Part shown: positions 20,736 through 32,446 of the stretch, one piece after another | Layout of the letters: every line of letters begins with the position of its first letter | Numbering within the stretch: the first letter of the stretch is position 1 | DNA from: Blumeriella jaapii | Lineage: Eukaryota; Ascomycota; Leotiomycetes; Helotiales; Drepanopezizaceae | DNA length: 64,000 nt | Direction of reading: 5' to 3' | NCBI GenBank assembly: GCA_009599575.1 | Contig: VWND01000025.1 | Span: 124,001-188,000, forward strand | Notes under the pieces: generated by a model | Databases searched by the model: none | What the model saw: only the letters and a program-made list of their open reading frames with translations | Told to the model about the DNA's origin: nothing | Translations under genes and position numbers: made by a program

Positions 20736-21005
20736 TGCCTTCCCATATTTATCCTACGGGCACTCGGATAATATGGGAGAAAGCAAATGTCCCATTAAAT
20801 CCAAATGTTCCATTTCAAATTATTATTTTTTACGATTGCATTTTATATAATAATACTATCAACGCCAGATATTTACTTACGCTAAAATTGTGTAATAATA
20901 GAAGCAGGAAGCTATTTTTAGATTTTAGATTAAATATCTCAATTTTATTAATTAAAAGTAATTTAAACAAGTGTTTTGTACGTATTTTTTTTATATCACT
21001 TTTGT

Positions 21006-21281
21006 TGTCACAGCTAGCTTGAGGATGATGATCGGGATGATATGAACCAAAAGGTACGTATGTAAATTAAAAGAAAAACACCGAGCTAGAATGCTCGGGG
21101 TCGCGAACTTTATGTACAATGGGTTTGCGCTTGTGAATCACGTAATTTAGCGCGAGGCTTAGTGGCCGAAATAGTCCGTGTCCAAATCTTTATTTAACAT
21201 CATCAGCAATTATACTATTGGCAATTATATTATTGGCAACCATTATTAGCAATTATTATTAGCCAGGCCAGGATTGTAACA
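21006..21281 (-). repeat. LTR of C-I (3' LTR)
   Basis: The 276-bp LTR reads TGTCACAGCTAGC to GTAACA on plus. Its reverse complement aligns with the LTR at 61384-61647 through shared segments such as CCGAGCATTCTAGCTCGG. Confidence 0.8.
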
Positions 21282-22382
21282 TTATTCTTCTTTTTCGAAA
21301 AATTGCGTCCGCGCAGTTGCGGTTATAAATTTATCGTTTTCCAATTCAGTATAATCTTTTCTGCTTTCGTTATAAGCTTGCAATTATACGAAAAACGCTC
21401 GTAAAAAGTTTTTGGCGGTAGGATGCGATCGGTAAAATGCTTGAAAAATATAAGAGGCCGTTATAACGTTAAAACAAAAGTACTATTCGAGATCTTTATT
21501 AACGCTTTTTTAATTAATTTAATATTATAATACTTTTTTATATAATTTCGAATTTATTATTTTTTCGATCTTTTATTCCGTTTATTCAGAAAATAATTAA
21601 ATAAAAGCTGGTTCGGGGCGGCGTTGGCCAAATAAAAGATTGCTGATATGCTTTCGAAGCGAATATAAATAAAAGATTGGATAAATTAATTAATTTGCGA
21701 AAAAATTAAATTTTCAATTTTTTTTTATTTTATCGACGATTTTAATTAAGCCGTACCATTTGTTTAAAAGCTTTGGAAAAGTCGGTCGAGCTTTTAATTT
21801 TTGATATTTACTAATACTTCGTCGCTTATATTCTAATTTATTAATCGTTTGTATAAATTAGCGAAGCGTTTTATTTTAGCTTGTTATTGCGTAATAAACG
21901 ATTGCGCGTATTTTATAATCTTTTTAGCTCGGAAAGCCAAATGCAAAGCTTCGTCGCGATTAAGCTTTTCGATGGCCGAACGAAAAAAACGGAAATTATT
22001 TATATTTTAGAATATACGAATTTCGTATTTATTTAAAATTTAAAAAAAAAAACGTTGCCGAAAAACTCGTGCGGCAAAATCAATTATATAATATTTATTA
22101 AAAATAAAAAGCGTTTTTAATTGTTTTAATAATAAAAGCAAAAGGAACGGAAGCGTTGCTTAATATATTAGTTTATTATTTCGATTTGCTTATCGATATT
22201 AAAATTATACGTAATAATTAATTTAATTTTGGTTTTTAATATACGACAGAATTTTTATTAAAAAACCGAAACAAACTAAGCTTTTCGGTCCGAAATAATT
22301 AAATCCGGCATACCGAAATAGCGCATTTAATAAATTAAAAATAAAGCTGCCAATCTTTTCGCTGTAATAATTTTATAGCAAG

Positions 22383-22499
22383 TGTAAAACGGTGATACCT
22401 TGTATTAATAGGAGTTGGTAGTTTTAGCTATGATCGAGGCATGAACCCCTCCGAGACCCCCTGCCACTGACTATTTTCAACAGGTATAAAAGCAAAGCA
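22383..22499 (+). repeat. B-I 5' LTR, first part
   Basis: It begins TGTAAAACGGTGATACC and is interrupted after AAAGCA by A-I. The matching second part resumes at 28913. Confidence 0.88.
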
Positions 22500-22767
22500 T
22501 GTGACGATCTAATCAGTCGGAGGGCTGGGAGATCAGTCAGCTGGTCGCCGTGTTCACATGGTATGAAACGAGCCTTTGGTTCTGTAACAAAGATATTCAT
22601 TTAGAATCAACAACTGCAGAAGGCAGAGGTTGCTAAAAGGAAAGAGCTTTATATATATAAATAATCTTTACAGTTGATAGAGAGACCTATCAGGAGACCA
22701 GGGAGTTTGCAGCTATACGTAGTTGCTGGGGGTGATAAAAGAGGTGGTAACAGAGTGAATCGTTATA
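22500..22767 (-). repeat. A-I 3' LTR
   Basis: On plus it reads TGTGACGATCTAATC to TCGTTATA. The right terminus shows TCGTCACA changed to TCGTTATA, a direct RIP-type change. Confidence 0.9.
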
Positions 22768-25128
22768 TTATCCCCCCGTCCGAAAAAAACGCGCCTTCGA
22801 GCTTTTATTTATTGGTACGTCGCTATCCAAGTGATCGTACGAATTTAAATCTTCGGAATACGCCTTTAGTCAATTTACAAGTTTTGCAAAAGAACCGGGA
22901 AGCTTTTTATGCGCCAAGTGAAAGTCGCGTATTTTTAAAAAAGCATATATAAAATCAGACGCGGGATATTACGTAAGATTTTTATTTAAGCCTATCTAAG
23001 AAGTTTTGTATTAAAAGGTTTTTCGCTGTATTCGACAGGCGATTAATTTTTCGATTTCGTATTTAAGCTTACTAGTTATATTAATAAGTTCAGGAGTTGG
23101 ATTAACCTGATCTGAAAGCGCGTCGTCAGCTGTTTTACGCAATCGATTAACGTAAAAAACTGGGTGTACGTTTATAATATTGGAAAGATTTAATTTAAAA
23201 GCGTTATCGAAGATTTTGGTTATAATTTTAAAAGGGTCGTTTATAAGATTGTCGAGCTTGCGAAAGGGCCGAAAGATCGGAAATAAACGTATATCGAGCT
23301 ATACGTAGTCGCTAACGTTAAAATCGATCGCGCGGCGAGATTTATTCGCATTTTTTTTTATTTTGTCGTGGGTTTATTGAAAATGCGATTTGGCGAGGTT
23401 TTAAGCGTCGTAATAGCGGCGAGCGTACGCACGAGCTTCGTTTGCGTTTAGTTTGTGTAAAGGATTGGAAGAAAAAGAAGTATCGAGCTTTTAATTTTAA
23501 TTGATATAAGGAATATAATCGTGTATAATTTTAAAAAATAAAAGGCTATCTAGACTTTCGTAAAAGAGGATTATTTAAGCGAAATTTATTATTAAAAGAA
23601 ATTCGTTTTAATTGTTTTAATAAAAATTTACGAAAAGTCGAAAGCGTTTTTGCAAATATTGGTTGTAAATTTCGGTCTGATTATCGGTTTCGGAATAAGC
23701 GGCTATCGAAAGCTTTAATTGCGTACCGAGTATTTTGTTTAATTTAAACCAGAAAATAAATTAATATTAAAGGCCACGATCGTTAATAATATTTTTTAAA
23801 AAGCCAAAATATTTGTATACGTAAAATATATATAATTTGGCGAAGCTTCGAGCGTCGATATTTTTGTAGCAAAGGATCGAAATAGTTTGCTTGGAAAAGC
23901 GATTTATTATTACGAACACGTTATCGTAACCGTGTTTGTTTTTGTTAAAATTGTAAAAGTTTATTATAACGTATTTTTAAAAATGGTTAGAAACAGAAAA
24001 AGGCTAAAAAAAGCCGGGGCGTTTATTTTTTAAAATAGAACTTTTTCGATAAGCGTAGCAATTACGATAGTATTGTTTTACGAAAGCTGTTATATTTTGC
24101 TAATAATATTAGTCCGAAAGCAATTGCGTAGTTTTGCGAGCGTTGAAATAAGCGGTGGAGATTTGATCGTGCATTTTTCGTATAAAAGTCAAACGAAAAT
24201 AATCGACGTCTGGTATTATTAGGCGACCGTAATATAACAGCAGATCGCGTTTAAATATATACGAAGTGTTATTAGCGTTGTTTTTTTTCGTAGCGTTTCG
24301 TATAGCTTTTTTTCGGAAGGCTATTAGGCTGTTAGTTATGCGATTAGCGTGGAAAATTTGATTAACGATACGAAGTGCGAGAGAAAGATCAGCTATTTTA
24401 ACGATAAAAACAGTTGTTTCGAAAGCCGTAAAAGGTCGAAGTTTTTTAATTAAAAAGCGGTAATCGATCTGATCGGTTCGAAAAAGAGTTTGCAGGCGCT
24501 AGATGCGTTTAAAAAAGTTTTGGCGGTCGAGTTCGCTCGTACGACGTGTTAATGCGTTAGCTAAAAGGTTGTGTTTATTTAATTTGTACGTAATAAAAAA
24601 GTTGTAATCGGCGAAAAGCTCGGCTTAGCGTGTTTATCGAGCGTTTAAGAATTTAAAAGTTATAAAATATTTTAAAGTTTTATAATTAATGATAATTTTA
24701 ATTTAATAAACTGAGCTAGTTAATTTAGTACGGAAATTGCTTAAAAATCTTATAATTGCAAGTATTTTTTTGTCGTATACGACGTAATTTAATTTTGCGG
24801 AGGCTATAGTTTTGCTAAAATAGGCGATTGGAAGTTAATTGTTATTATGGAATTAAAAAAGCACAGAAGTTATTACGCCGTCGGAAGCGTTAATTTTTAA
24901 TATGCAGAAAAAGTTTTGCTTGTAATATTATAGAATTGGTGTAATAGTAAAAGCTAGTGTAAAAAAATCGAAACTTTTTTGATATTCAGAAGTAAAATTG
25001 TAAGAAACGTTAGCTTTGGTTAAATAAATTAAAAGCTTTGCAATTATATTATAGTTTCGAATAAAACGTCGGTAAAAGTTACAAAAATCAAAAAAGCTTT
25101 GTATATTTTTTATAATAGTAAAAGGCTT

Positions 25129-25734
25129 TTAGTAGGCGATTACGGAGACTTTTTTTAAATTTATTTTTAAGCTTTTAGTCGAAATAATAAAATCTAAATA
25201 ACGGGTCCGAGTAACGTTAAATTCAGATTTTCGAATATCGGCCTGTAATTTAGCGTTAGCAAGCTTTTGGAACATTTTGCGAACGTGTATAGCGTATTTT
25301 AAAGGGTCGGACGAGTAAATAAAAATATTATTCAGATATATAATACAAAAATCGTTTAAATAGTCGAAAAAAACGTTGTTTATATAACGTTGATAAGTTG
25401 CGAGTTTATTAATAAGGCCGAAAGGTAGCATTTTGCATTTATAAGCGCCGTAACGCGTACGAAACGTCGTCAGTTTTTTATTAGCGGGGTTTATTCGAAT
25501 TCTATGAAAAGCTTAACGAATATCGAGCTTCGTAAAAATTCGCGCTTTCGAAAAACGAGCAAAAGTTTTATCGATAAAAGGAAAAGGGTAGCGATTTTTA
25601 CGAATAATATTATTAAAAATTCGATAATCGATACAGAAACGTAATAAACCGTCGGGTTTTTTAGCGAAAAGCATTAAAGCGGCGAAAAAAGCGGTAGAAA
25701 ATTCGATAAAACTTTTGTCAAGATTATTTTGCAA
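25129..25734 (-). pseudogene. A-I reverse transcriptase remnant
   Basis: Two frames carry Ty3/gypsy RT signatures. The first (25734-25513) has LFAKKPDGLLRFCIDYR, NRYPFPFIDKT and IFTKLDIR. The second (25431-25129) has MLPFGLINKLATYQRYIN, the catalytic-site segment IIYLNNIFIYSS (family YLDDI with both Asp changed to Asn, as G-to-A RIP would produce) and ADIRKSEFNVTRTRYLDFI. The order is normal. Not functional. Confidence 0.9.
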
Positions 25735-26397
25735 ATAGGTTTTAATAATTTCGAGCTTTGGAATCGATATTTTATATAAAAAAATGTATTTTAGTTTTTT
25801 TTTATTTATAATAAGCTCGATTTTGTGGTCGTAGAGCCGGTGAAAAACTAGCTCGTTATTAGCGGCTTTAGAAAATACGTATTCGAAGTTTTTGTACTTC
25901 GGAAAAAAAGATTCGAAAAAAGGTTTATTCGAAGTTAGTTTTGTTAAGCTAATTAAAAGGGTCGAAATCGATATTTCGTTGGTTTTAAAACGTTCGAAAA
26001 AACTGTGAAATTAAGTCTTAAGGAAAGTGTTATACGTAAGGTCGTTTAGTATTTTATCGATTTCGTACAGAAAAGTTAAAAACATTTTAATTGCTTTTTT
26101 TCTAAAAATCAGCTTGAAAGCGTATGTAATGATCTGGCAGATGGAAATTGGGTAAGCAATAGATTGAGGGATTCGTTTTCGAATTGGTTTGAAAGGTTCA
26201 GAAGGTGGTTTGTCTGAATTATCGATTATATTAAGCTGAAAGGCCATTGCGGCGAAAGCTTTTCTTCGGTTTTTGGTGTAACTGTTTTTCGTAGAACGAG
26301 GAAGCTGTTCTGACGAAAGAAGAAAAGAAAAAAAAAAAATAAGAAAAAAAGGATCGTTAGCTTGGAAAGATGGTGGTATGATTTTTTGTATTATTCT

Positions 26398-26430
26398 ATT
26401 GGCGTCGCTATCGAAATTAGCATCGCGAAT
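26398..26430 (+). repeat. 33-bp module in A-I
   Basis: ATTGGCG, core TCGCTATCGAAATTAGCAT, CGCGAAT. It lies between protease and RT of family A, an element unrelated at this position to family B. Confidence 0.65.
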
Positions 26431-26782
26431 GAAATTCGATCTTTTCGCGCTTCGCACAGCGTCGTAGGCCTGTTATAATTAGTTAAGGTTTTTGTTACGT
26501 TTTACAACGTCGTTTTGATAGCGAGATTGAATTTTTCGAAGGTGTAAATAAGAGATTTTAATATAACGAGCGTAAAAAGCTGTGGAAGAATAAAACTTCG
26601 GCTAATAAAACTTGCGTTTATTACAATTTAATAAAACTTAATGTTCGGCCAACCAAGCTTTTTTTAGAATTATATTATGATTTCCGAAGTTGATAATTAA
26701 GAAAAAAGTAAACGATTGTATTCGGTTGTTAATAATAAAATTAAAAAGCGTAAAATATATAATTAAATAGCCATAAGTTTTA

Positions 26783-27010
26783 TTATATTTTTTTATAAAA
26801 AAAAAAGCCGGGAAAAATTAAATCAAAAGTTTTAAAAAAAAAAGAAAAGGATTTAATTAGCGCCGAATCGATTAACGTATAACCGTTCGTTCCAAAGTCG
26901 GCGAGCGCTTTTATTTTGTACGAAAAATTATTTTTAATAAGTATAACGGGAATTATTAATAAATCGCTATTAAAAAGCTTTCGAACGTTAAAATAACGTA
27001 TATCGCGCAA
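26783..27010 (-). pseudogene. A-I aspartic protease region
   Basis: The frame contains IPVILIKNNFSYKIKALADF then GTNGYTLIDSALIKSF, resembling a retropepsin segment with the active-site D[ST]G altered. It lies between the gag-like region and RT, as expected. Confidence 0.65.
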
Positions 27011-27049
27011 TACGTTTAAAAAAAAGGTTTTGCTTAGGCCTGAGCGTTT

Positions 27050-28510
27050 TTCCGATTGGCGGGAAAGCTTTCGATTTTTTCGTATGCGTTTTGAAAGTCG
27101 TTTGGAAAAAGGTTTTCGTTTTTACTATTATTATCGGAAAACGAATTTTCGGCCGGCTCGACTTCGTTTACACTTATTAGTCTGGGAAAGCTTTTAAATA
27201 GAACCGAGGGTCGGCCCGTAGAGGGTCGTGCAAATTGGCCTTTCTGAATTTTCTGGTGTGGAATAAAAAACGAGCGTTGTCGTTGGTCCGATCGAAAAGG
27301 AAAAACGCCAAAGGAAACGTTTTGGCGTAGAGGAGAAGGAAAAACAGAGGGCTAAAAAGAAATCTGTAAAGCATTTGAACGATTTTCGTACGTACGGTTT
27401 AATTCGTAATACGCTTTGGTTAAGAATTTATTATTTTGATAAATAATAAATTTGGTTGAAAAGCGACTCGCGTATAAAGTTCGTTTAGTCAATTAATTTT
27501 GTTTTTTTTATCGAACGGCGGTAAATTAATTTTTAAAAGTCGTTGTACGCGCTTATTTTAAATACAGCTTTTTTTATAAACGCTTTGGTATTTTATTACG
27601 GAAGGCGTTCCGAAGCTGTTTATCGGTCCGTATTTAAGCGTTCGTTGCGAAAGTAGAAAATCGCAGGTAAAATCGCTAAAAATCGTCGTGCGTATTTATT
27701 GTAAGCATTTTAAATTCGTTTTCCGCTTTTTAAATATTTAAAAGGTTAATTAGAAAATCGGCGACTTTTTTTATTAATTTTTCGGAAAATATAAGGTCGG
27801 AACGGTTTAAAATACGCGGGGTCAGAAACTTTTTTGCCACGCTTTCGGTCTGATCGAATATGTAATTTTTGCGAAATCGATCGCTAGCGAAATAATCGTG
27901 GTAAAGTTCGAAGTTGTCGAGAATTTTAATTTTTCAATAGCGTGTTTTATAATTTTTATTATTATTTAATTTAAATTTAAAATTCGAAACGCGTTTTATG
28001 CGAGCTAATCGAAAGTCAGCAAATAAATAGGAATTATAGCGTTTAAAAAGCGCGCTAAAGTTTTGGCCGTCAGAAGGAAATTCAAAAAAAGTTCGCGAAA
28101 GCGTAAAAATTGATTTGCAACGTTTGTTAATTAAAATGAAACGTTGCGAAAAAAAAAAGAAGCAGCAGATTCGCGATTGGCAAAAATATATTCGATAAAT
28201 TTTATCAAACGCTTTAATTAAAAGGTTTGTCGCAATCGTATAATTTCCAGAAGTTGTCGTTCACGCTTTTGCGCTTTTTTCAGTTGATTTTGCAAAAGTC
28301 TTAACTGAGCGCTTTCAGCGCTAGGCTGCGAGGTGGCAAGCGAAATGATTGGCGCTCTGCCTTTTCTTTTGTTTTTTTTTCCTCGGGAGAAAGACTGTTT
28401 TTCAAAAGAAAAAGCTTTTGAAAAAGGCTGCTTTTTTGCTGATTAAAAGAAAGGTTAAGATATAATAACAGGAGCTGAAAAGCTTTGCTAAAAGAAAGAT
28501 CGTTGAACAA
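27050..28510 (-). pseudogene. A-I gag-like region
   Basis: AT-rich decayed coding sequence lies between the 5' LTR and protease. Short open pieces remain (28510-28301 and 27374-27177), with no domain I can name. The gag assignment rests on position. Confidence 0.5.
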
Positions 28511-28640
28511 AAGCCATTTTTCGCGAAATGCGGAAATAAGCCTTTTTACGACCGGTCGATCATTTTGGTATAATCCGTGAGGAATTCGAAGAAAAAGATA
28601 GTTTACGCCGTCGTTAGCGTAGAAAAAAAGTTGTTAATAA

Positions 28641-28907
28641 TATAACGATTTAATTAATCGGAGGGCTGGGAAATCAGTCAGCTGATCGCCGTGTTTATAT
28701 AGTATAAAACGAGCCTTTGGTTTTGTAACAAAGATATTCACTTAAAATCAACAACTGCAGAAGGCAAAGATTGCTAAGGGAAAAGAGTCTTATATATATA
28801 AATAGTTTCCACAGTTGATGGGGAGACCCACCAGAAGACCAGGGAGCTTGCAGCTATACGTAGTTGCTGGGGTGACAAGAGAGGTGGCAACAGAGTGAAT
28901 CGTCACA
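28641..28907 (-). repeat. A-I 5' LTR
   Basis: On plus it reads TATAACGATTTAATT to TCGTCACA. Here the left terminus is mutated (TGTGACGA to TATAACGA) and the right one is intact, the reverse of the other LTR. Confidence 0.9.
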
Positions 28908-28912
28908 AAGCA

Positions 28913-29063
28913 CTCTTTTAGATAGTACCATAGGCACGCAGTTCAATTTATACTTTCATTTATTTTTTTTTTTTTTTTCTTCAGTTTTTTTTAAAGATTT
29001 TCTAGACTATCTTACCCATCGATATATAGCCGTATTAATTTGGTTTTCCTACCTACTTTTATA
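28913..29063 (+). repeat. B-I 5' LTR, second part
   Basis: It resumes with CTCTTTTAGATAGTACC and ends CTACTTTTATA, matching 41786-42052 and 52817-53082 once A-I is removed. Confidence 0.88.
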
Positions 29064-29065
29064 TT

Positions 29066-29091
29066 TGGTAATTTACGCAGGGATTTAAACT
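29066..29091 (+). other. B-I primer-binding site resembling a tRNA 3' half
   Basis: Two bases after the 5' LTR, TGG is followed by seven bases and then GCAGGGATTTAAAC. This matches the complement of a tRNA 3' end with CCA, acceptor stem and T-arm (GGRTTCGAACC pattern, RIP-altered). B-II has the same site, more mutated, at about 42055-42080. Confidence 0.6.
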
Positions 29092-29835
29092 TCGGTGTTT
29101 TCGTTTTTATATATTCGCCGATATATTTTTTAAATTTATAATTAAGATCGATTTCGATATTTCGCCACTACGGCTTGAAAGACTTTTTATATAATATTGT
29201 TCGCAGCTGTATTATATGAAAGATCTTTAATAGCTTTTTTTATTTTGCGCATAATTATTGAATTACAAAAATGCAATATATTTTAGAAACGTTTGAAATT
29301 ACGATTAGGCAATCTTGAACCGTGCGAAATTTAAAGTTCGAAAGTCGCTCTTTTGTTTAAGAATAATAAATCGAATATTGGTTTATACGTTTCGACCGCT
29401 GCGCTCGACCTTTTTAAATTAGATTTCTTTTGGTCAAACGCCTAGCGAAAACTCAACCTTCTGATTTTACGCTTTGTGATTATAGTAATTACAATTTGCG
29501 GCTTTTTATTAAAAATAATAAAAAAATGGCTGTACGTGCATTGGCCTAAGCTACGAAATATCGAAATCGTAAATTATATAATAATATTATATTAATCTAA
29601 TTAACTTATTAAAAAACAAGTTTTTTAATATACTACTCAAATGTCTAAATACAATTTTATTTTATTTAATTTTTTTAGAGAATACAGAAACCTTTTTAAT
29701 AGCTTTTTTATTAAAAACGATTTATTTCATATTAAAAACTTTTAATTTGCAATTCTAGAAAACATTTATTTATTTAATTTAAATTTTACTAACACTTTCG
29801 TTAATATTATAAATAACGACGCTTTTCGTTTTCTT

Positions 29836-31080
29836 ATGCGAGGCCGTATGCTTCTCTTTGAGTCCTCTGGTGCACTTTTATTTAATGGCGCCAATATTAC
29901 CGATTTTATCGAAAAATATAAAAAAACTTATAAGGATTTCGAAGTCTTCGAGACTAAAATGTTCGATAAGCTTCTTCGCTACTGTGATCCGACCACTAAG
30001 GATATTATCAAATCGATGAATAAATAAAAAGCTATTAGGATTCGAAACTGGCGTAAGCTGGTTAAAGCTTTGAAATCGGAATTCCGAAACTACGATCGCT
30101 AGCAAATTCGCGATACTATCGCTTTTCTTAAGCAGTTTATTATGATAATCCGCCAAGCCAAAAAACTCAAAGCTTATTATCGTATTTATACGAAAGTTTT
30201 TGACGTTTTCGTTAATAAAAAGGTTTTAAGCGAAGTTAAATAAAAAAGATTGTTTTTACTTAGCTTTTCAATTAGTATTCGTAACAAAACTATTAAGCAT
30301 TTTAAGATTAATAAACAAGATTTTGAAATCTTCGATTAATATTTCAAATTTGTGAAATTCGTTTTCAAACAAAACCAAAGCGAACGTATTATTAAAGCTA
30401 TAAATTAAAAAAAATCTTTTTCTTTTATTTATAAAAAAGACGTGGAAGCTCTAGTGCAAAAATATGCCTAGCTATTAAAAGTTACCGAAATCGCTAAAAA
30501 ACAATCAGTTATTATATTATTTAATCGTTTTGCAAAACTTATTAGCTTGGAAAAGCTTAATAAGAATATCGAAACTTTCGTGTTAAAATTTACCGATATT
30601 AAAATTTAAAAGTTTTAAAGCAAAGTCGAAAATCTTATACAGCAGCAAAAAAAATTCTTTTACGTTAATTCGGATAATAAAAACGATTAAAATAGCTTTT
30701 ATAATAATTACTTTTTTTAAGATGCGCGAAGCGATTAGCTTCGCCAAGCTATCGTAGAAATAATAGTTGCCTAATAGCAACTTTCTTATGCTAGCGATCA
30801 AAATCAGCGAAATATTAATTATAATAACGATTATTAGAAAAGAAAAGAAAATCAACGCGGAAACCAGAATCGCGGCTATTAAAATAATAAAAGTAATTAT
30901 TAAAACAAATCTTATAGCCCTAAATATGGGTTTTATAATAATAAAAAAATTTATTGCGAAAAACCTTATATTCGCTTAAAATGTAAAGCATTTAATTTTT
31001 GTATAAATAATAAAATTTGTTATATTAATAAATACGAAGCGATTTGCTTCGGACCGACGAAAGCAGAAATAGGCCCTTTT
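29836..31080 (+). pseudogene. B-I gag remnant
   Basis: It begins MRGRMLLFESSGALLFNG then ANITDFIEKYKK and LLRYCDP, which resembles fungal Ty3/gypsy gag N-termini. Decayed coding sequence continues to a Cys-containing stretch near 30960-31075 (CKAFNFCINNKICYIN), possibly a modified zinc knuckle. In-frame stops (TAA, TAG) are frequent. The start at 29836 has a matching Met in B-II at 42822. Confidence 0.75.
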
Positions 31081-32413
31081 AATAAAGCTGAAAATCAAAA
31101 CTGGTTAAATATTATTCGTTTAAAAATAAAAAATACGAAATAGAACGATTGCTTAAAAAACAGAAAGGATGCAAAAACGATTTTTATTAATAAAAGAAAA
31201 AACATTTCCGAAAGCGTATTAATTAAAAAGAAAACTTTTATCCCGAGCGTAAATAAAGTTTAAATATATAAATAAAAAACAAATATATATATTATTAATA
31301 CAATTATCGCATTTGCAAATATTATAGCTGCATAATTAAGCCAGCGAATTATAAGAAAGCAAAATGCTTCTGTTTTATTCGCCAAATTAACTGATGTAAA
31401 AAAAAACGTTAGAATCGAAAAAAAAAAAAAAATTGGAATTCGAAAAAAAACCGATAAAATTATCAGAAAAACGCTTATAATGGAAAAAATTAACGACGAT
31501 ATAAAAGATATCGACACCGACACTTCGGTTTAAATTATTTAGAAAATACCAGCTTCTAAGCGTTTATTATTAATGCGAAGCGAGAAATAAATCGATAAAT
31601 ATATCAGCTCTGAAGCAATCGACGAAGTTATTAAAAAAATTATAAAACAAAAAATTAAATTGAAATTCAGCGATTTATTTAATACAAAAGAAAAATTCGA
31701 TAAAGTTATTAATAAACAAATCTTTATATTAAAAAGAAACGAAAAGATTGAAATTATTCGAAAAAAAAACGATTTTAAATTGGAAAAAGATTAGAAAGAA
31801 ATTTACAACACCGCAGTTAATTTAGCCGATAAAAAAGAATCTTCGGAAGAAATCAGCTTTTTGGTTTTCGTTATAAAAACTTAAAAGTTAAAACGACGAA
31901 ACTGCTTTTATACGGCTATAAAAGCATTAAAAATAAAAATAATACTTAAGAAAAATACGACCGCCCTCGCTTTATTCGATAATAAAACCGAAATTAATTG
32001 CATAAACTAAGAAACAGCCGAAGCTAATAGTATACCGATTATTACCGACAAACGAATAATTTATACGACCGTTAATAAAAATATTATTAAATTTAATAAA
32101 ATTGTACGAAATATAAAAGTCGACGTTAAAAATATTATTATTTATGAAAACTTTTTAATAATAAAAAAATGCTTTTATTTTATTATTTTTGAAATGCTTT
32201 GAATCTTGGAAAGTTTCGTCAGTTTTAAATATATCGAAAACGGCCAAATAAAAGCTTTTTTCTAAAACTAAAACCGATTTTTTTAAGGTTAAATTATCGT
32301 CGCCGGCGACAAAGTTTTTTTAATCGACGTTTTATTAGAAAACGAATAGCCGGCTCTAGTTTTAGAATAAACGCTAGGCTATAATAAAACCTGGAAAATA
32401 CTCGGTTAAAAAT

Positions 32414-32446
32414 ACTTACGTTATTAATCGAAATAGCATCGCGAAT
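32414..32446 (+). repeat. 33-bp module in B-I, upstream of RT
   Basis: Left arm decayed (ACTTACG), core CGAAATAGCAT, right arm CGCGAAT. The equivalent B-II copy is at 45401-45433. Confidence 0.6.

Larger units (their letters stand above)
17520..21005. other. AT-rich, RIP-degraded DNA with no intact gene
   Basis: Base composition falls abruptly just after GCGTACTGGGGATTTACAG at about 17515. The sequence is dominated by TA, AA and TT steps with scattered stop codons. A stretch at about 17870-18450 keeps a loosely coding-like plus frame (KKLNKLDYIFDISSF, LFRFNYKIKGILANRS) that I cannot assign. A less mutated island at 19400-19890 carries the solo LTR of family A. Two copies of an unclassified repeat lie at 19049 and 20501. 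Confidence 0.7.
22500..28907 (-). mobile_element. A-I: full-length Ty3/gypsy retrotransposon, minus strand, 6.4 kb
   Basis: The LTRs are 22500-22767 and 28641-28907, about 268 bp each. The 5-bp target duplication AAGCA is perfect (22495-22499 and 28908-28912) and lies within the 5' LTR of B-I, so A-I is younger than B-I. On minus the order is gag-like (about 28500-27100), protease (27010-26783), reverse transcriptase (25734-25129), RNase H and integrase (to about 23000), then a G-rich polypurine tract (reverse complement of ATCCCCCCGTCC) at the 3' LTR. RIP has introduced many stops. Confidence 0.93.

Noticed and set aside
20651..21022. 123-codon plus ORF after repeat D
   Set aside because: No recognisable domain; the second half is AT-rich and low-complexity, and it ends in the C-I LTR.
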